Below, one piece after another: positions 43,356-52,507 of a stretch of DNA of 64,000 nt; position 1 is the first letter of the stretch; each line of letters starts with the position of its first letter. The notes below the pieces were generated by a model. That model made no database searches and was not told the DNA's origin. It saw only the letters and a list, made by a program, of their open reading frames with translations. This DNA is from an uncultured Bacilli bacterium (lineage in GTDB: Bacteria; Bacillota_I; Bacilli_A; RF39; UBA660), in the NCBI GenBank assembly GCA_934098705.1, contig CAKOPC010000001.1, positions 186,001 to 250,000 on the forward strand. Direction: 5' to 3'. The translations under genes were made by a program, and so were the position numbers.

Positions 43356-45725
43356 TTATCTATCTCTAACTTCTGCATTAAAAGTATTTTTTACTTTATC
43401 TATTATTTCATTAAATAAAACTGAAATTTCATCATCTGTTAAAGTTCTTGTAATTGAAGTAAATGTTAATGAAAAAGCAAGAGATTTTTTAGAAGAATCT
43501 AAATTTTGACCCTTATATAAATCGAATACATAAACATCACTTAAAAGATTTCCGCCAGATTTCTTTATTACTTTTACAACATCCATACTTGGAATATTAT
43601 CATCTAAAATAAAGGCAACATCTTTTTTTATTTCAGGATATTTTGATAATTTTGGATATGTTATTTTAGAAGTTTTAATTTCATATAATTTTGACAAAGA
43701 AATTTCAAGTACAAATATATCATCTTTATCAAGACTTGGATTTATCTTGCCAAAGTACCCAACTACTTTATTATCAATTAAGATATCAGCACATACTCCA
43801 GGATGCATCTCTTTATATCTATTACTTTCTTTAAAAGAGTAACGATTATTATATTTTAAATAATCCAACAAATTACATACAATGCCTTTTAATACAAAGA
43901 AATTAACTGGTATTGTATTGTCTTGCCATAGTGATATAACATAATCACCTTTCATTAATATTCCAAGTTTTAACTCTTCACTATAATCACTATGATATAC
44001 ATTAGCTATTTCATAAATATTTATATTATTAACTTCTCTTGAACTATTATATTTATAAACTTTATAAAGAGATGATAGAAGAGAGTTTCTAATTGTACTT
44101 TTATCATTACTCATTGGAAGAAGTACTTTTAAAGCTTCCTCTTCATTAAACAACTTATTCTCATCTTCACTAATTAATGTATATGTTTTAACCTCATTAA
44201 GTCCTAAAGTTCTTAAACGTTTTGAAATATCCTTTCTAAACTTAATAAATGGATCATAGCTACCTTTTTTTTCCTCTAAAACAGGTAATTTAGTAAGTAA
44301 TTTTGAAAAACCATATAATCTTCCAACTTCTTCGATTAAATCCTCTCTTATTGAAACATCAATTCTTCTATTTGGAATTATAACAGAAAATGAACCATTT
44401 AAGAACTCATATTTAAATCCTAATCTATCAAAAATATTACATATCTCATCATGAGGAATAGTAATACCTAAAACTTTATTTATTCTTTCTTCTTCTATTA
44501 CTGCTGTTTTAGGAGTTTTTACTACATTATCATATAAAACTTCCCCACCTAAAACTTTACCATCTGCATATTTAGCAAGTAAGTAGCAAGCCCTATCCAT
44601 TGCTTCCTTAGTATATTCATAATTAAGAGGCTTTTCAAATCTTAAACTAGCTTCACTTCTAAGTCCTAACCTAATTGATGTATATCTTACATTGTAAGGA
44701 TTAAAAAGAGCACTTTCAATTAATATTGTTCTGGTATCATCAGTAATTTCACTATTTAATCCGCCCATAACACCAGCCAAAGCTAAAACTTCTTTATCAT
44801 TACAAATAACTATATCACTTGGTAAAAGCTCTCTTTCGTTTCCATCTAAAGTTACCATTCTTTCCTCTTCTTTTGCCATGCGTACATTTAAGTAATCACC
44901 AACAATATCTTTATCAAAGAAATGAAGAGGTTGTCCATACTCAAGCATTACATAATTTGAAATATCAACAACATTATTTATAGAACGAATACCACAAGCT
45001 TCTAATCTTTCTTTTATAAATTTAGGAGATTCTTTTATCTTTACATCTTTTACAACCTTTGCTCTATACATCATACAATTATCAGTTTTAACATCAATAC
45101 TTAACTTATCATTTATATCTCCAGGCATTTCTTCATATAAAGTATCTGGCATTTTTACATTTTTACCCATAACAGCAGCAACTTCATAAGCAAAACCTAA
45201 ATGATTAGTGCAATCACTTCTATTAGGATTTAAATCAAGTTCAAATATTGTATCATCAAAACCTAAATATTTTATAGGGTCTCCCCCAACTGGAGCGTCA
45301 TTATCTAAAATACAAATTCCTTTATTATAATTTTCTTCTGTTTTATCTTCAAGTCCAAGTTCAAATAAAGCACAAATCATGCCATTAGACTCTACTCCTC
45401 TTATAACACTTTTCTTTATTTTAAAACCACCTGGTAAAACAGCCCCGCATCTTGCAACAATAACCTTTATACCAGGCCTTACATTACTTGCACCACAAAC
45501 AATTTGAAGTTTTTCATTAAGTACATCTACCGTACAAATATTTAAATGATTAGAATCTTTATGAGGTTTAACATCAGTTACATAACCAATAACTAAATTA
45601 TTTAAATTGTTATCTATAATATGTTCTACATTGACACCACAATTAGTAATTTTATCCGCCATTACTTTGACATTTTCATTTTCAATGTCAACAAAATCTT
45701 TAATCCAGTTTAAACTTATCTTCAT
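43356..45725 (-). CDS. pheT: phenylalanyl-tRNA synthetase beta subunit
   Basis: Charges tRNA-Phe together with PheS. The 789-residue product starts MKISLNWIKDFVDI (ATG at 45725, GAGGTGAGT upstream) and has the EMAP/OB domain (VCGASNVRPGIKVIVARCGAVLPGGFKIKKSVIRGVESNGMIC), the B3/B4 editing domain (ALAGVMGG, ILIESALFNP, RSEASLRFEK), the B5 domain and the C-terminal anticodon-binding FDX-ACB domain (SKYPEIKKDVAFILDD). pheS ends one base before this ATG. Regulated by the upstream T-box. Confidence 0.97.
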   Translation of the reverse strand: MKISLNWIKDFVDIENENVKVMADKITNCGVNVEHIIDNNLNNLVIGYVTDVKPHKDSNHLNICTVDVLNEKLQIVCGASNVRPGIKVIVARCGAVLPGGFKIKKSVIRGVESNGMICALFELGLEDKTEENYNKGICILDNDAPVGGDPIKYLGFDDTIFELDLNPNRSDCTNHLGFAYEVAAVMGKNVKMPDTLYEEMPGDINDKLSIDVKTDNCMMYRAKVVKDVKIKESPKFIKERLEACGIRSINNVVDISNYVMLEYGQPLHFFDKDIVGDYLNVRMAKEEERMVTLDGNERELLPSDIVICNDKEVLALAGVMGGLNSEITDDTRTILIESALFNPYNVRYTSIRLGLRSEASLRFEKPLNYEYTKEAMDRACYLLAKYADGKVLGGEVLYDNVVKTPKTAVIEEERINKVLGITIPHDEICNIFDRLGFKYEFLNGSFSVIIPNRRIDVSIREDLIEEVGRLYGFSKLLTKLPVLEEKKGSYDPFIKFRKDISKRLRTLGLNEVKTYTLISEDENKLFNEEEALKVLLPMSNDKSTIRNSLLSSLYKVYKYNSSREVNNINIYEIANVYHSDYSEELKLGILMKGDYVISLWQDNTIPVNFFVLKGIVCNLLDYLKYNNRYSFKESNRYKEMHPGVCADILIDNKVVGYFGKINPSLDKDDIFVLEISLSKLYEIKTSKITYPKLSKYPEIKKDVAFILDDNIPSMDVVKVIKKSGGNLLSDVYVFDLYKGQNLDSSKKSLAFSLTFTSITRTLTDDEISVLFNEIIDKVKNTFNAEVRDR

Positions 45726-45726
45726 A

Positions 45727-46761
45727 TTACTCACCTCTCTTATCAAAGCTTTTACAGCTTCTTAAATCGTTTGTATAAAATACTCTTATATCATCAATAC
45801 CGTATTTTATCATTGCAATACGTTCAATTCCAAAACCAAAAGCAAAACCAGTGCACTTATTAGGGTCATAGCCACAGTTTCTTAATACGTTAGGATGTAC
45901 CATACCAGCACCTCCAATAGTAATCCAACCAGTATCCTTACAAACATTACAACCCTTCATATCACATTTGAAACAACTAACATCAAACTCAACACTAGGT
46001 TCAGTAAAAGGATAATAACTAGATCTAAATCTTGTTTTAACATTATTACCAAACAATCTTTTTGCCATGACATCAAGTGTTCCTTTTAAATCCGAAAGTG
46101 ATATATCCTTATCTACAAGTAACCCTTCCATTTGAGTAAACTGATGTGAATGCGTCGCATCATCATAATCTCTTCTGTAAGTTTTACCAGGACAAATTAT
46201 TCTTATTGGAGTTTTATCTTTATTTTTAAGCATTGTTCTTACTTGTACTGGAGAAGTTTGACTTCTAAGTAAAAGCTCATCTCCTTTAATATAAAATGTA
46301 TCCTGAGCATCTCTTGCAGGATGTCCCTTTGGTAAGTTTAACATTTCAAAATTGTATAGGTCCTTCTCAAGTTCTGGACCTTCACAAACATCATACCCCA
46401 TTGAAATGAATAATTCTTCAAGTTCCTCAACAACCATATCTATAATATGAGGTGCTCCAACATTTATAACAGTACCAGGTAATGTAACATCAACCTTTTC
46501 ATTTTTTAAACGTTCTTTTATTTTTTCCTCATCAAAAAAGGTTTTAAGCTTACTATACTGCATATTAAAATAATCTTTTAATTCATTTAAAGTTTTACCA
46601 TATTCCCTTTTTTCACTATTTGGAATATCTTTTATACCATTTGAAAGTTCTGTTATAATACCTTTTTTACCCATATAAAGCACCTTTAGTTCATTTAACT
46701 TTTCCAAAGTATTAGCTTTACTAAAATCAATATCTAGTCTCTTTTTTATATCATCCATCAT
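45727..46761 (-). CDS. pheS: phenylalanyl-tRNA synthetase alpha subunit
   Basis: Catalytic subunit of PheRS, class II. The 344 residues from the ATG at 46761 (AAGGAGG upstream) have an N-terminal coiled coil (about 5-90), motif 2 (RIICPGKTYRRDYDDATHSHQFTQMEG), FTEPSVEFDVSC and motif 3 (GFAFGFGIERIAMIKYGIDDIRVFY). The longer reading frame runs back into the T-box terminator and is not used. An unusual detail is four cysteines in CFKCDMKGCNVCKDTG, a possible zinc knuckle also seen in many bacterial PheS. Confidence 0.96.
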   Translation of the reverse strand: MMDDIKKRLDIDFSKANTLEKLNELKVLYMGKKGIITELSNGIKDIPNSEKREYGKTLNELKDYFNMQYSKLKTFFDEEKIKERLKNEKVDVTLPGTVINVGAPHIIDMVVEELEELFISMGYDVCEGPELEKDLYNFEMLNLPKGHPARDAQDTFYIKGDELLLRSQTSPVQVRTMLKNKDKTPIRIICPGKTYRRDYDDATHSHQFTQMEGLLVDKDISLSDLKGTLDVMAKRLFGNNVKTRFRSSYYPFTEPSVEFDVSCFKCDMKGCNVCKDTGWITIGGAGMVHPNVLRNCGYDPNKCTGFAFGFGIERIAMIKYGIDDIRVFYTNDLRSCKSFDKRGE

Positions 46762-46786
46762 AATTTTTATCCTCCTTTTATATATA

Positions 46787-46990
46787 AAAAAGACCTCATC
46801 CCTAAGGACGAAATCTTTCCGTGGTACCACCTTATTTTTTTACTTATTTCTCTTAACGCGAGATAACGAATAAAGCTAGAGAGTGAATTCATAAAAATTT
46901 ATTTATAAAAGTTTGCACCGACCACTTTTTCTCTACATAAATAAATATTCTTTTACTACTACTTTCTCATCATTGCCCTTTTCTCATGTC
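46787..46990 (-). promoter_or_regulatory. T-box leader (tRNA-Phe sensing) upstream of pheST
   Basis: The minus strand carries the T-box sequence GGTGGTACCACGG (46819-46831), followed by the terminator AAGATTTCGTCC-TTAG-GGATGAGGTCTT with a T run, just before the pheS ribosome-binding site. Upstream is the Stem I region with a GAATTC segment (46885-46890) whose TTC can act as Phe specifier codon, and GGTGCAAAC as a likely apical-loop element. Uncharged tRNA-Phe would pair with specifier and T-box and prevent termination. This is established for the class; the specifier placement is my reading. Confidence 0.9.
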
Positions 46991-46997
46991 TTTTTAT

Positions 46998-47026
46998 ATT
47001 TTATCAAAAAAATTAAAAATTTACAA
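46998..47026 (-). promoter_or_regulatory. promoter of the T-box-pheST transcript
   Basis: Minus-strand TTGTAA (47021-47026), 17-base spacer, TAAAAT (46998-47003). Confidence 0.6.
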
Positions 47027-47054
47027 GTATCTATAAAACTTTTATAAATAATTA

Positions 47055-48452
47055 TTATTTTTTAATACGTGTTATTACATTTCCAGTACAGTTTACTTCT
47101 TTAATTTTACCATCTAATATTTCAGTATCAACTTCATTAAATAAATTATCCAAAACTCTTTTTATACCTCTAGCACCTTGTTTTTGTTTAAAAGCTTCTT
47201 TAGCAACATATGATATAAAATTATCATCATACACTAAATTAACACCTAAAGAATTGTAATATTTCATGATTAGTTTTAAAGCACTAATATTAGAATTTTT
47301 TATAATTTTTTCAAAATCTGTTTCATCTAAATTTTTTAAAGTTACAACTGATGAAATTCTTCCTAAAAATTCTTTTACTAAACCAGCTTTTTCTAAGTCT
47401 TCTATTGTAATTAATTTATCTTCTTTGTTTTCTATTTTAGTACTACTATTAAATCCCAAAGTATTATTAGAACGTTTTTTATCATAAATTTTTTCAAATG
47501 CACCTAAAAAAACAAATGTTATCTTTGTTGTATCAAAAAGAATTGTCTTTTCAGTAAATGGATCTACTGTTACTTCAACTTCACTACCCTCAATCATTTT
47601 TAAAAGTGCATTTTGTACTCCATCAGATGTTATACCATCATCACCTTGTCTAGTACATATTTTATCTATTTCATCTACTATAACAACAGCTTTAGAACAG
47701 GCTTTCATATCATTTCCAGTTTTAGCAAGTAAATTAAGCAAAATGGAATCAACATCCTTTCCTTTATAACCTGCTATTGTATAATCATTTGCTGTTACAA
47801 TAGTATAAGGAATCTTAAGTATCTTAGTAAGCTGTCTTATAATTTCTGTCTTACCAACACCACTTTCTCCAACAATAAGTAAATTCTTCTTCATTTGAAA
47901 CTGTTCTTCTTCTGTTAAATTAGAATTAAATAGTTTTTGATTTCCATATATAACTGTTACTATCTTTCTTATCGCATCATCTTGGGATATAACATTTTGT
48001 CTTACTTTATCTATTACATCACTAACAATTAAACAATTTACAACATCACTATCTATCATTTGTGTTTTTTCATCATCATTAGTTAAAGTATCATCTAATT
48101 CATCTTCATCATCAGTCATTAAGATAACACCAGGTTGATTTTTAAGCACCATATATTTTTTTCCATAAAGTATTTCATCTAAAGAACTTTTTAATTCTTC
48201 TAAATCATATGTTCCAAACAAATGATTTACAGAACTAATTGGAATTATCCAAACGCAATACTCATCATCACTATCATTGCCTTTTATTTTAGGAATAACA
48301 CTGCCTGCTTGTAATCCTGTTAGAATTTCACATTCATCATCTTCATTTATAAGACAAATTTCAACACTTTCAACGTTATATGAAATCATATCTAGAGAAT
48401 GCTCAACAGAAAGTATCTTGCACAAACTCAAATTACTCTTTATATTATCCAT
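47055..48452 (-). CDS. ClpX-like AAA+ unfoldase with a non-zinc-finger N-domain
   Basis: The C-terminal two thirds (about 145-465) follow ClpX: VISQDDAIRKIVTVIYGNQK, Walker A GESGVGKT (195-202), pore-loop AGYKGKDVDSILLNLL (ClpX GYVG), Walker B VVIVDEID (256-263), SDGVQNALLKMIEGSEVEV, LGF (332-334, where ClpX has the ClpP-docking IGF), FLGR with arginine finger and sensor 2 GARGIKR. The first ~140 residues lack the ClpX zinc finger; instead they form a domain (LCKIL, VEICLINEDDECEILTGLQAG, VIPKIKG) that is also encoded alone by the next gene upstream. An acidic linker (DDEDELDDTLTNDDEK) joins the parts. It probably unfolds proteins, perhaps with ClpP; substrate choice via the new domain is inference. 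GGGGG precedes the ATG. Confidence 0.85.
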   Translation of the reverse strand: MDNIKSNLSLCKILSVEHSLDMISYNVESVEICLINEDDECEILTGLQAGSVIPKIKGNDSDDEYCVWIIPISSVNHLFGTYDLEELKSSLDEILYGKKYMVLKNQPGVILMTDDEDELDDTLTNDDEKTQMIDSDVVNCLIVSDVIDKVRQNVISQDDAIRKIVTVIYGNQKLFNSNLTEEEQFQMKKNLLIVGESGVGKTEIIRQLTKILKIPYTIVTANDYTIAGYKGKDVDSILLNLLAKTGNDMKACSKAVVIVDEIDKICTRQGDDGITSDGVQNALLKMIEGSEVEVTVDPFTEKTILFDTTKITFVFLGAFEKIYDKKRSNNTLGFNSSTKIENKEDKLITIEDLEKAGLVKEFLGRISSVVTLKNLDETDFEKIIKNSNISALKLIMKYYNSLGVNLVYDDNFISYVAKEAFKQKQGARGIKRVLDNLFNEVDTEILDGKIKEVNCTGNVITRIKK

Positions 48453-48462
48453 AATAATCCCC

Positions 48463-48921
48463 CTATGATAAGACTCTTTTCATTTCTTTTTTATCCAAAA
48501 CATTTGCCTCATAAATATATTCTAAATCATCTTCCTTAACACCAGGTAAAATAATTAATTCATCACCATTTTTTGCATACTGTTTATTTACTGATAAATC
48601 GCTTAAAATCTGTTTTACCTCATCTATATCATTACTATGTATAATATATTTAGCAAGTGTAACATCAATAGGTATTGTAGAAAACTCCTCATCTTCTCTT
48701 TCATAACCAAATATTGGTATATCACATCCTGCAAAACTACCTGTTAAAATACTTAAACACTCATTATCCTCTTTTGACATTTCACATAAACAAACTTCTG
48801 TTACTGTATAAATTTCATAAGGTAAATTATTATTTTCATTTTCATGTTTTAATATTTTACATAAGTAAATATTATAATTTTCCTCTAATCTATTCTTAAT
48901 TTTTGCCTTAATTTTTTTCAT
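48463..48921 (-). CDS. stand-alone paralogue of the N-domain of the ClpX-like protein
   Basis: A 152-residue protein with no AAA+ part. It aligns along its length with the first ~115 residues of the ClpX-like protein 10 bases downstream: LCKIL, TEVCLCEMSKEDNECLSILTGSFAGCDIPIFG, EEFSTIPI, DEVKQILSDLSVNKQY, DELIILPG against LCKIL, VEICLINEDDECEILTGLQAG, YCVWIIPI, EELKSSLDEILYGKKY, GVILM. A basic N-terminus (MKKIKAKIKNR) precedes the domain. It may be an adaptor, competitor or assembly partner of the unfoldase. I know no family for it. AAGGGTGG precedes the ATG. Confidence 0.75.
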   Translation of the reverse strand: MKKIKAKIKNRLEENYNIYLCKILKHENENNNLPYEIYTVTEVCLCEMSKEDNECLSILTGSFAGCDIPIFGYEREDEEFSTIPIDVTLAKYIIHSNDIDEVKQILSDLSVNKQYAKNGDELIILPGVKEDDLEYIYEANVLDKKEMKRVLS

Positions 48922-48953
48922 AAAACCACCCTTATTACCAAATAGTATATAAC

Positions 48954-50981
48954 TTATTTTTCAAAATCACAAGCTATACATTTTAATTTATCCTTTTTTA
49001 TAGTTAAAACATTACCACATAAAGGACACTTTTCTAAAACTGGTCTATCCCAAGATGCAAATTTACATTCTGGATAATTATTACAACCATAAAATATTTT
49101 ACCTCTTTTAGTCTTTTTTTCAATTATCTTACCCTTATTACAAGAAGGACAATCCATTATTTCAACTATCTTTTTTTCATCCTTTTTTATATATTTACAT
49201 TCTGGATAATTACGACATCCAATAAATTCTCCAAACTTGCCTCTTCTTTTAACTAAAGGACTATTACAAAGAGGACATAATTCTCCAGTTTCTTCTAAAG
49301 GCGCTTTTTCCATTTGCTTAAAAGCTTCTTGTACCATTGGTTCAAATTCATTCCAAAATTCAGTAAGTAAAGTAACTTCTTTTTCCTTACCTTCAGCAAC
49401 TTCATCTAAATCTTTTTCCATTTTAGCAGTATAAGTAACATTTATAATTGATGAAAAAACCTCCTGTAATTTATCTGTTGTTGTAATTCCAATATCTGTT
49501 GGGTAGAACTTTTTCTCTTTTAAGGTAACGTAACCCCTCTCTTTTATTGTATCTATTATTTTTACATAAGTTGATGGTCTTCCAATGCCAAGTTCCTCAA
49601 GTTCTTTTATAAGTTTACTTTCAGTATATCTTTGTTTTGGACTTGTAAAATGCTGTTTGCCCTCTATTTTTTCAGCTATTACAACATTGGTTTTATAATT
49701 ACTATAATCAGGTAATATTTTATCATTATTATCTTCATAATCACTATAAGCTTTTAAATATCCATCAAATGTTAAAACCTGTCCTGTTGCTTTAAATTGA
49801 TAGTTATTATTATCTAAAATAATTGTTGTTGCCATATTAATAGAATCACTCATTAAAGATGATAGTGCTCTTATATAAATAAACTTATAAAGTTTATATT
49901 CATCATTTGTTAAATATTCCTTAACAGATTCTGGTGTTCTTTTAATAGAAGTTGGTCTTATGGCTTCATGAGCATCTTGTACGTTTTCTGTATTTTTACC
50001 ACGTTTTACATAACCCATATAATCATCACCATAGTTATCTTTAATATATTTAAAAGTATCTTTAACAAACTCATCACTTAATCTTACAGAGTCAGTTCTC
50101 ATGTAAGTAATAAGTCCAAGCCTTTCATTTTTTAAATCAATACCTTCATAAAGTTTTTGAGCTATAGACATTGTCTTTTTTCCTGTAAAATTAAGTTTGT
50201 TTGAAGCTTCTTGTTGAAGTGTTGATGTTGTAAATGGATATTTAGAAACCTTTTTCTTTTCTTTTGAAGTAACATCTAATATTTTAAAAGATTTTGTTAA
50301 CTTACTTAAAACATCATCACATTCAACCTTTGTTTTTATTTTATAATCTTTATGATTATACTGATAAAGCTCTGCCTCAAAATCTTTCATATAAGCAGTA
50401 ATTATATAATATTCTTCTGGAATAAAGTTGTTTATTTCTCTTTCTCTATCAACAATTAATTTTAAAGCAACGCTTTGAACTCTACCTGCACTCTTACCTC
50501 CAGTTTTTGATTGCATAAGTTTTGACAATCTAAATCCAATTATTCTATCAAGTATTCTTCTTGCTTCCTGTGAATTAACTAAATTATCATCTATTTTTCT
50601 AGGGTTATCAAAAGCTTCAAGTACTTTGTCATGTGTTATTTCATTAAACACTACTCTATCATAATCTTTATCTTTTAACTTTAATGTATCTTTTAAATGA
50701 AATGCTATAGCTTCTCCTTCACGGTCTGGGTCTGATGCTAGATAAACTTTTTCACTTTCTTTACACATTTTTTTAAGTTCTGTAACAAGTTTTTTCTTAC
50801 CCTTTATTATTTCATAATTAGGTTTAAAACCATTATCTATATCAACTCCAAGCCCATATTTTCCACTTGTTGTAAGGTCTCTTATATGTCCCATCGAAGA
50901 TGTTACTTTATAATCCTTACCTAAATATTTTTCTATTGTCTTACTTTTACTTGGAGACTCAACAATTACTAAATTTTTCAT
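48954..50981 (-). CDS. topA: DNA topoisomerase I
   Basis: Type IA topoisomerase that relaxes negative supercoils. From the ATG at 50981 it has 675 residues: Toprim domain (KNLVIVESPSKSKTIEKYLG, YLASDPDREGEAIAFHL), the active-site LGLITYMRTDSVRLS with catalytic Tyr, DAHEAIRPTS, and three C-terminal zinc ribbons (CPLC...CRNYPEC, CPSC...CNNYPEC, CPLC...CIAC). The in-frame extension upstream of 50981 overlaps the promoter and is not used. It appears to start its own transcript. Confidence 0.96.
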   Translation of the reverse strand: MKNLVIVESPSKSKTIEKYLGKDYKVTSSMGHIRDLTTSGKYGLGVDIDNGFKPNYEIIKGKKKLVTELKKMCKESEKVYLASDPDREGEAIAFHLKDTLKLKDKDYDRVVFNEITHDKVLEAFDNPRKIDDNLVNSQEARRILDRIIGFRLSKLMQSKTGGKSAGRVQSVALKLIVDREREINNFIPEEYYIITAYMKDFEAELYQYNHKDYKIKTKVECDDVLSKLTKSFKILDVTSKEKKKVSKYPFTTSTLQQEASNKLNFTGKKTMSIAQKLYEGIDLKNERLGLITYMRTDSVRLSDEFVKDTFKYIKDNYGDDYMGYVKRGKNTENVQDAHEAIRPTSIKRTPESVKEYLTNDEYKLYKFIYIRALSSLMSDSINMATTIILDNNNYQFKATGQVLTFDGYLKAYSDYEDNNDKILPDYSNYKTNVVIAEKIEGKQHFTSPKQRYTESKLIKELEELGIGRPSTYVKIIDTIKERGYVTLKEKKFYPTDIGITTTDKLQEVFSSIINVTYTAKMEKDLDEVAEGKEKEVTLLTEFWNEFEPMVQEAFKQMEKAPLEETGELCPLCNSPLVKRRGKFGEFIGCRNYPECKYIKKDEKKIVEIMDCPSCNKGKIIEKKTKRGKIFYGCNNYPECKFASWDRPVLEKCPLCGNVLTIKKDKLKCIACDFEK

Positions 50982-51003
50982 ATTACATCCCGTCCTTAAT
51001 TTT

Positions 51004-51035
51004 ATTATATAACCAAAGTTTAAGATTTTTGTCAA
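51004..51035 (-). promoter_or_regulatory. promoter of topA
   Basis: Consensus TTGACA (51030-51035) on the minus strand with a TATATAAT-like -10 region starting 17-20 bases downstream, in the short gap after the radical SAM gene. Confidence 0.6.
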
Positions 51036-51049
51036 TTATTTTTTACATA

Positions 51050-51847
51050 TTATACTTTTCTAAAATTACAATGTTTACATATTTCAAGAACACGTTTATT
51101 ATTAGAGAAAGCAAAGTTTATATATTTGTTTTTATTTATTATATCATCTATTTCCTCTTCGTAAATATTACCAAGTACACAAGAACCTTCTTTATCTAAA
51201 CAACAAACAATAACACTACCATCACTTAATATTCCTATATGATCTTTAAAACCCTTACAAGTTCCAGTATCATCATAATAAGAATTAGTAAGACTAGGCC
51301 AAATAAATTCATCTTCTTTATTTAAGAAAACATTTGGTAAAAGTGTAACACTTCTTTTATCTAATATTTCATAAACTTTATCACCATACACATTTGCTAA
51401 AGCTTTTAATATTTCATTTTGTTTATTTTTAACCCAGATTCTATATGAAATATAAATATCACTTCTTACATGATTTACAAAATAAAAAACATTTTCATAA
51501 TAATCATTCATATTATTTTCACTATGAAGTGATATATTTATTTGTCTTACACAAGGACTTTCATTTATTATATCTAAATTCTTTTTAAGAAATGTCCCAT
51601 TAGTTGTTATATTAACTTTTTTTTCATGTGAGGAACAAATAGATAGTATCTCTTTTAGTTTAGTATGTAAAAGTGGTTCTCCCCCAACATGAAGATAAAT
51701 ATAATCTGTTAAATTATCTATTTTATCCAAAACTTTAGAAAAAGATGTAACTGACATTTCCTTTTTTATTCTGTTACTTTTAATACAAAAGGAACAATTA
51801 AGATTACATATATTTGTAATTTCAATATATATTTTTTTAAACTTCAT
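51050..51847 (-). CDS. radical SAM protein with SPASM-like C-terminus
   Basis: A 265-residue radical SAM enzyme with the cluster motif C-x3-C-x2-C in CNLNCSFC (residues about 13-20), YIYLHVGGEPLLH and INISLHSEN of the partial TIM barrel, and a C-terminal cysteine-rich part (GTCKGF, IVCCLDKEGSC, ICKHCNF) like the SPASM auxiliary-cluster domain of peptide-modifying enzymes. No precursor peptide or transporter lies nearby, so the substrate is unknown. It starts inside the end of rnhB (11-base overlap), pointing to coupled expression with housekeeping genes. Confidence 0.85.
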   Translation of the reverse strand: MKFKKIYIEITNICNLNCSFCIKSNRIKKEMSVTSFSKVLDKIDNLTDYIYLHVGGEPLLHTKLKEILSICSSHEKKVNITTNGTFLKKNLDIINESPCVRQINISLHSENNMNDYYENVFYFVNHVRSDIYISYRIWVKNKQNEILKALANVYGDKVYEILDKRSVTLLPNVFLNKEDEFIWPSLTNSYYDDTGTCKGFKDHIGILSDGSVIVCCLDKEGSCVLGNIYEEEIDDIINKNKYINFAFSNNKRVLEICKHCNFRKV

Positions 51848-52502
51848 CTTCTATTTCCTTATCTATTAAATATACAGGTTTAAATGTTTGTCTATAAAGT
51901 TTAGTTTTACCATATTTATATAACGCTTCAATATGTTCTTTTGTTGGATAACCCTTATTTTTTTTATAATCATAAAAAGGATATTTTTTATCCAGTTCAT
52001 ACATTATACTGTCCCTATAAACTTTAGCAATAACAGAAGCTGCTGATATTGATAAACTTTTTAAATCTCCCTTTATAATAGAAGTTGTTGGTATATCAAT
52101 ATCAAGGTGCATAGCATCAATTAAAACATGTTCTGGTTTAATGTTTAATTTATTTATTGCCATAATCATTGCCATTTTAGTTGCTTCATATATATTAACT
52201 TCATCTATCACTTCATTTGAAACCTCACCAATAGCGTAAGCTAAAGCATTTTCTTTTATAAGCTTATCATATTCATTTCTTTTCTTCTCGCTTAGTTTTT
52301 TACTATCAGTTAAACCATCCAGTTTAAAATTAATAGGCAATATAACAGCTGCTGCAACAACAGGCCCAACAAGTGGTCCCCTTCCAACTTCATCAACACC
52401 ACAAATATATTTTATTCCTCCATCAATAAGTTCATTTTCATATTTATAATTACCATATTTTTTTAATTCTTCTTCTAATTTTTTCTTTTTTAAATTATCC
52501 AT
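51837..52502 (-). CDS. rnhB: ribonuclease HII
   Basis: RNase HII nicks RNA in RNA-DNA hybrids and starts ribonucleotide removal from DNA. The 221-residue protein has CGVDEVGRGPLVGPVVAAAVIL (catalytic Asp-Glu), GLTDSKKLSEKKRNEYDKLI, HVLIDAMHLD and ASVIAKVYRDSIM. rbgA-rnhB is the common Bacillota arrangement; 5 bases separate them. AGGATG precedes the ATG. Confidence 0.96.
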   Translation of the reverse strand: MDNLKKKKLEEELKKYGNYKYENELIDGGIKYICGVDEVGRGPLVGPVVAAAVILPINFKLDGLTDSKKLSEKKRNEYDKLIKENALAYAIGEVSNEVIDEVNIYEATKMAMIMAINKLNIKPEHVLIDAMHLDIDIPTTSIIKGDLKSLSISAASVIAKVYRDSIMYELDKKYPFYDYKKNKGYPTKEHIEALYKYGKTKLYRQTFKPVYLIDKEIEDEV

Positions 52503-52507
52503 AAAAA

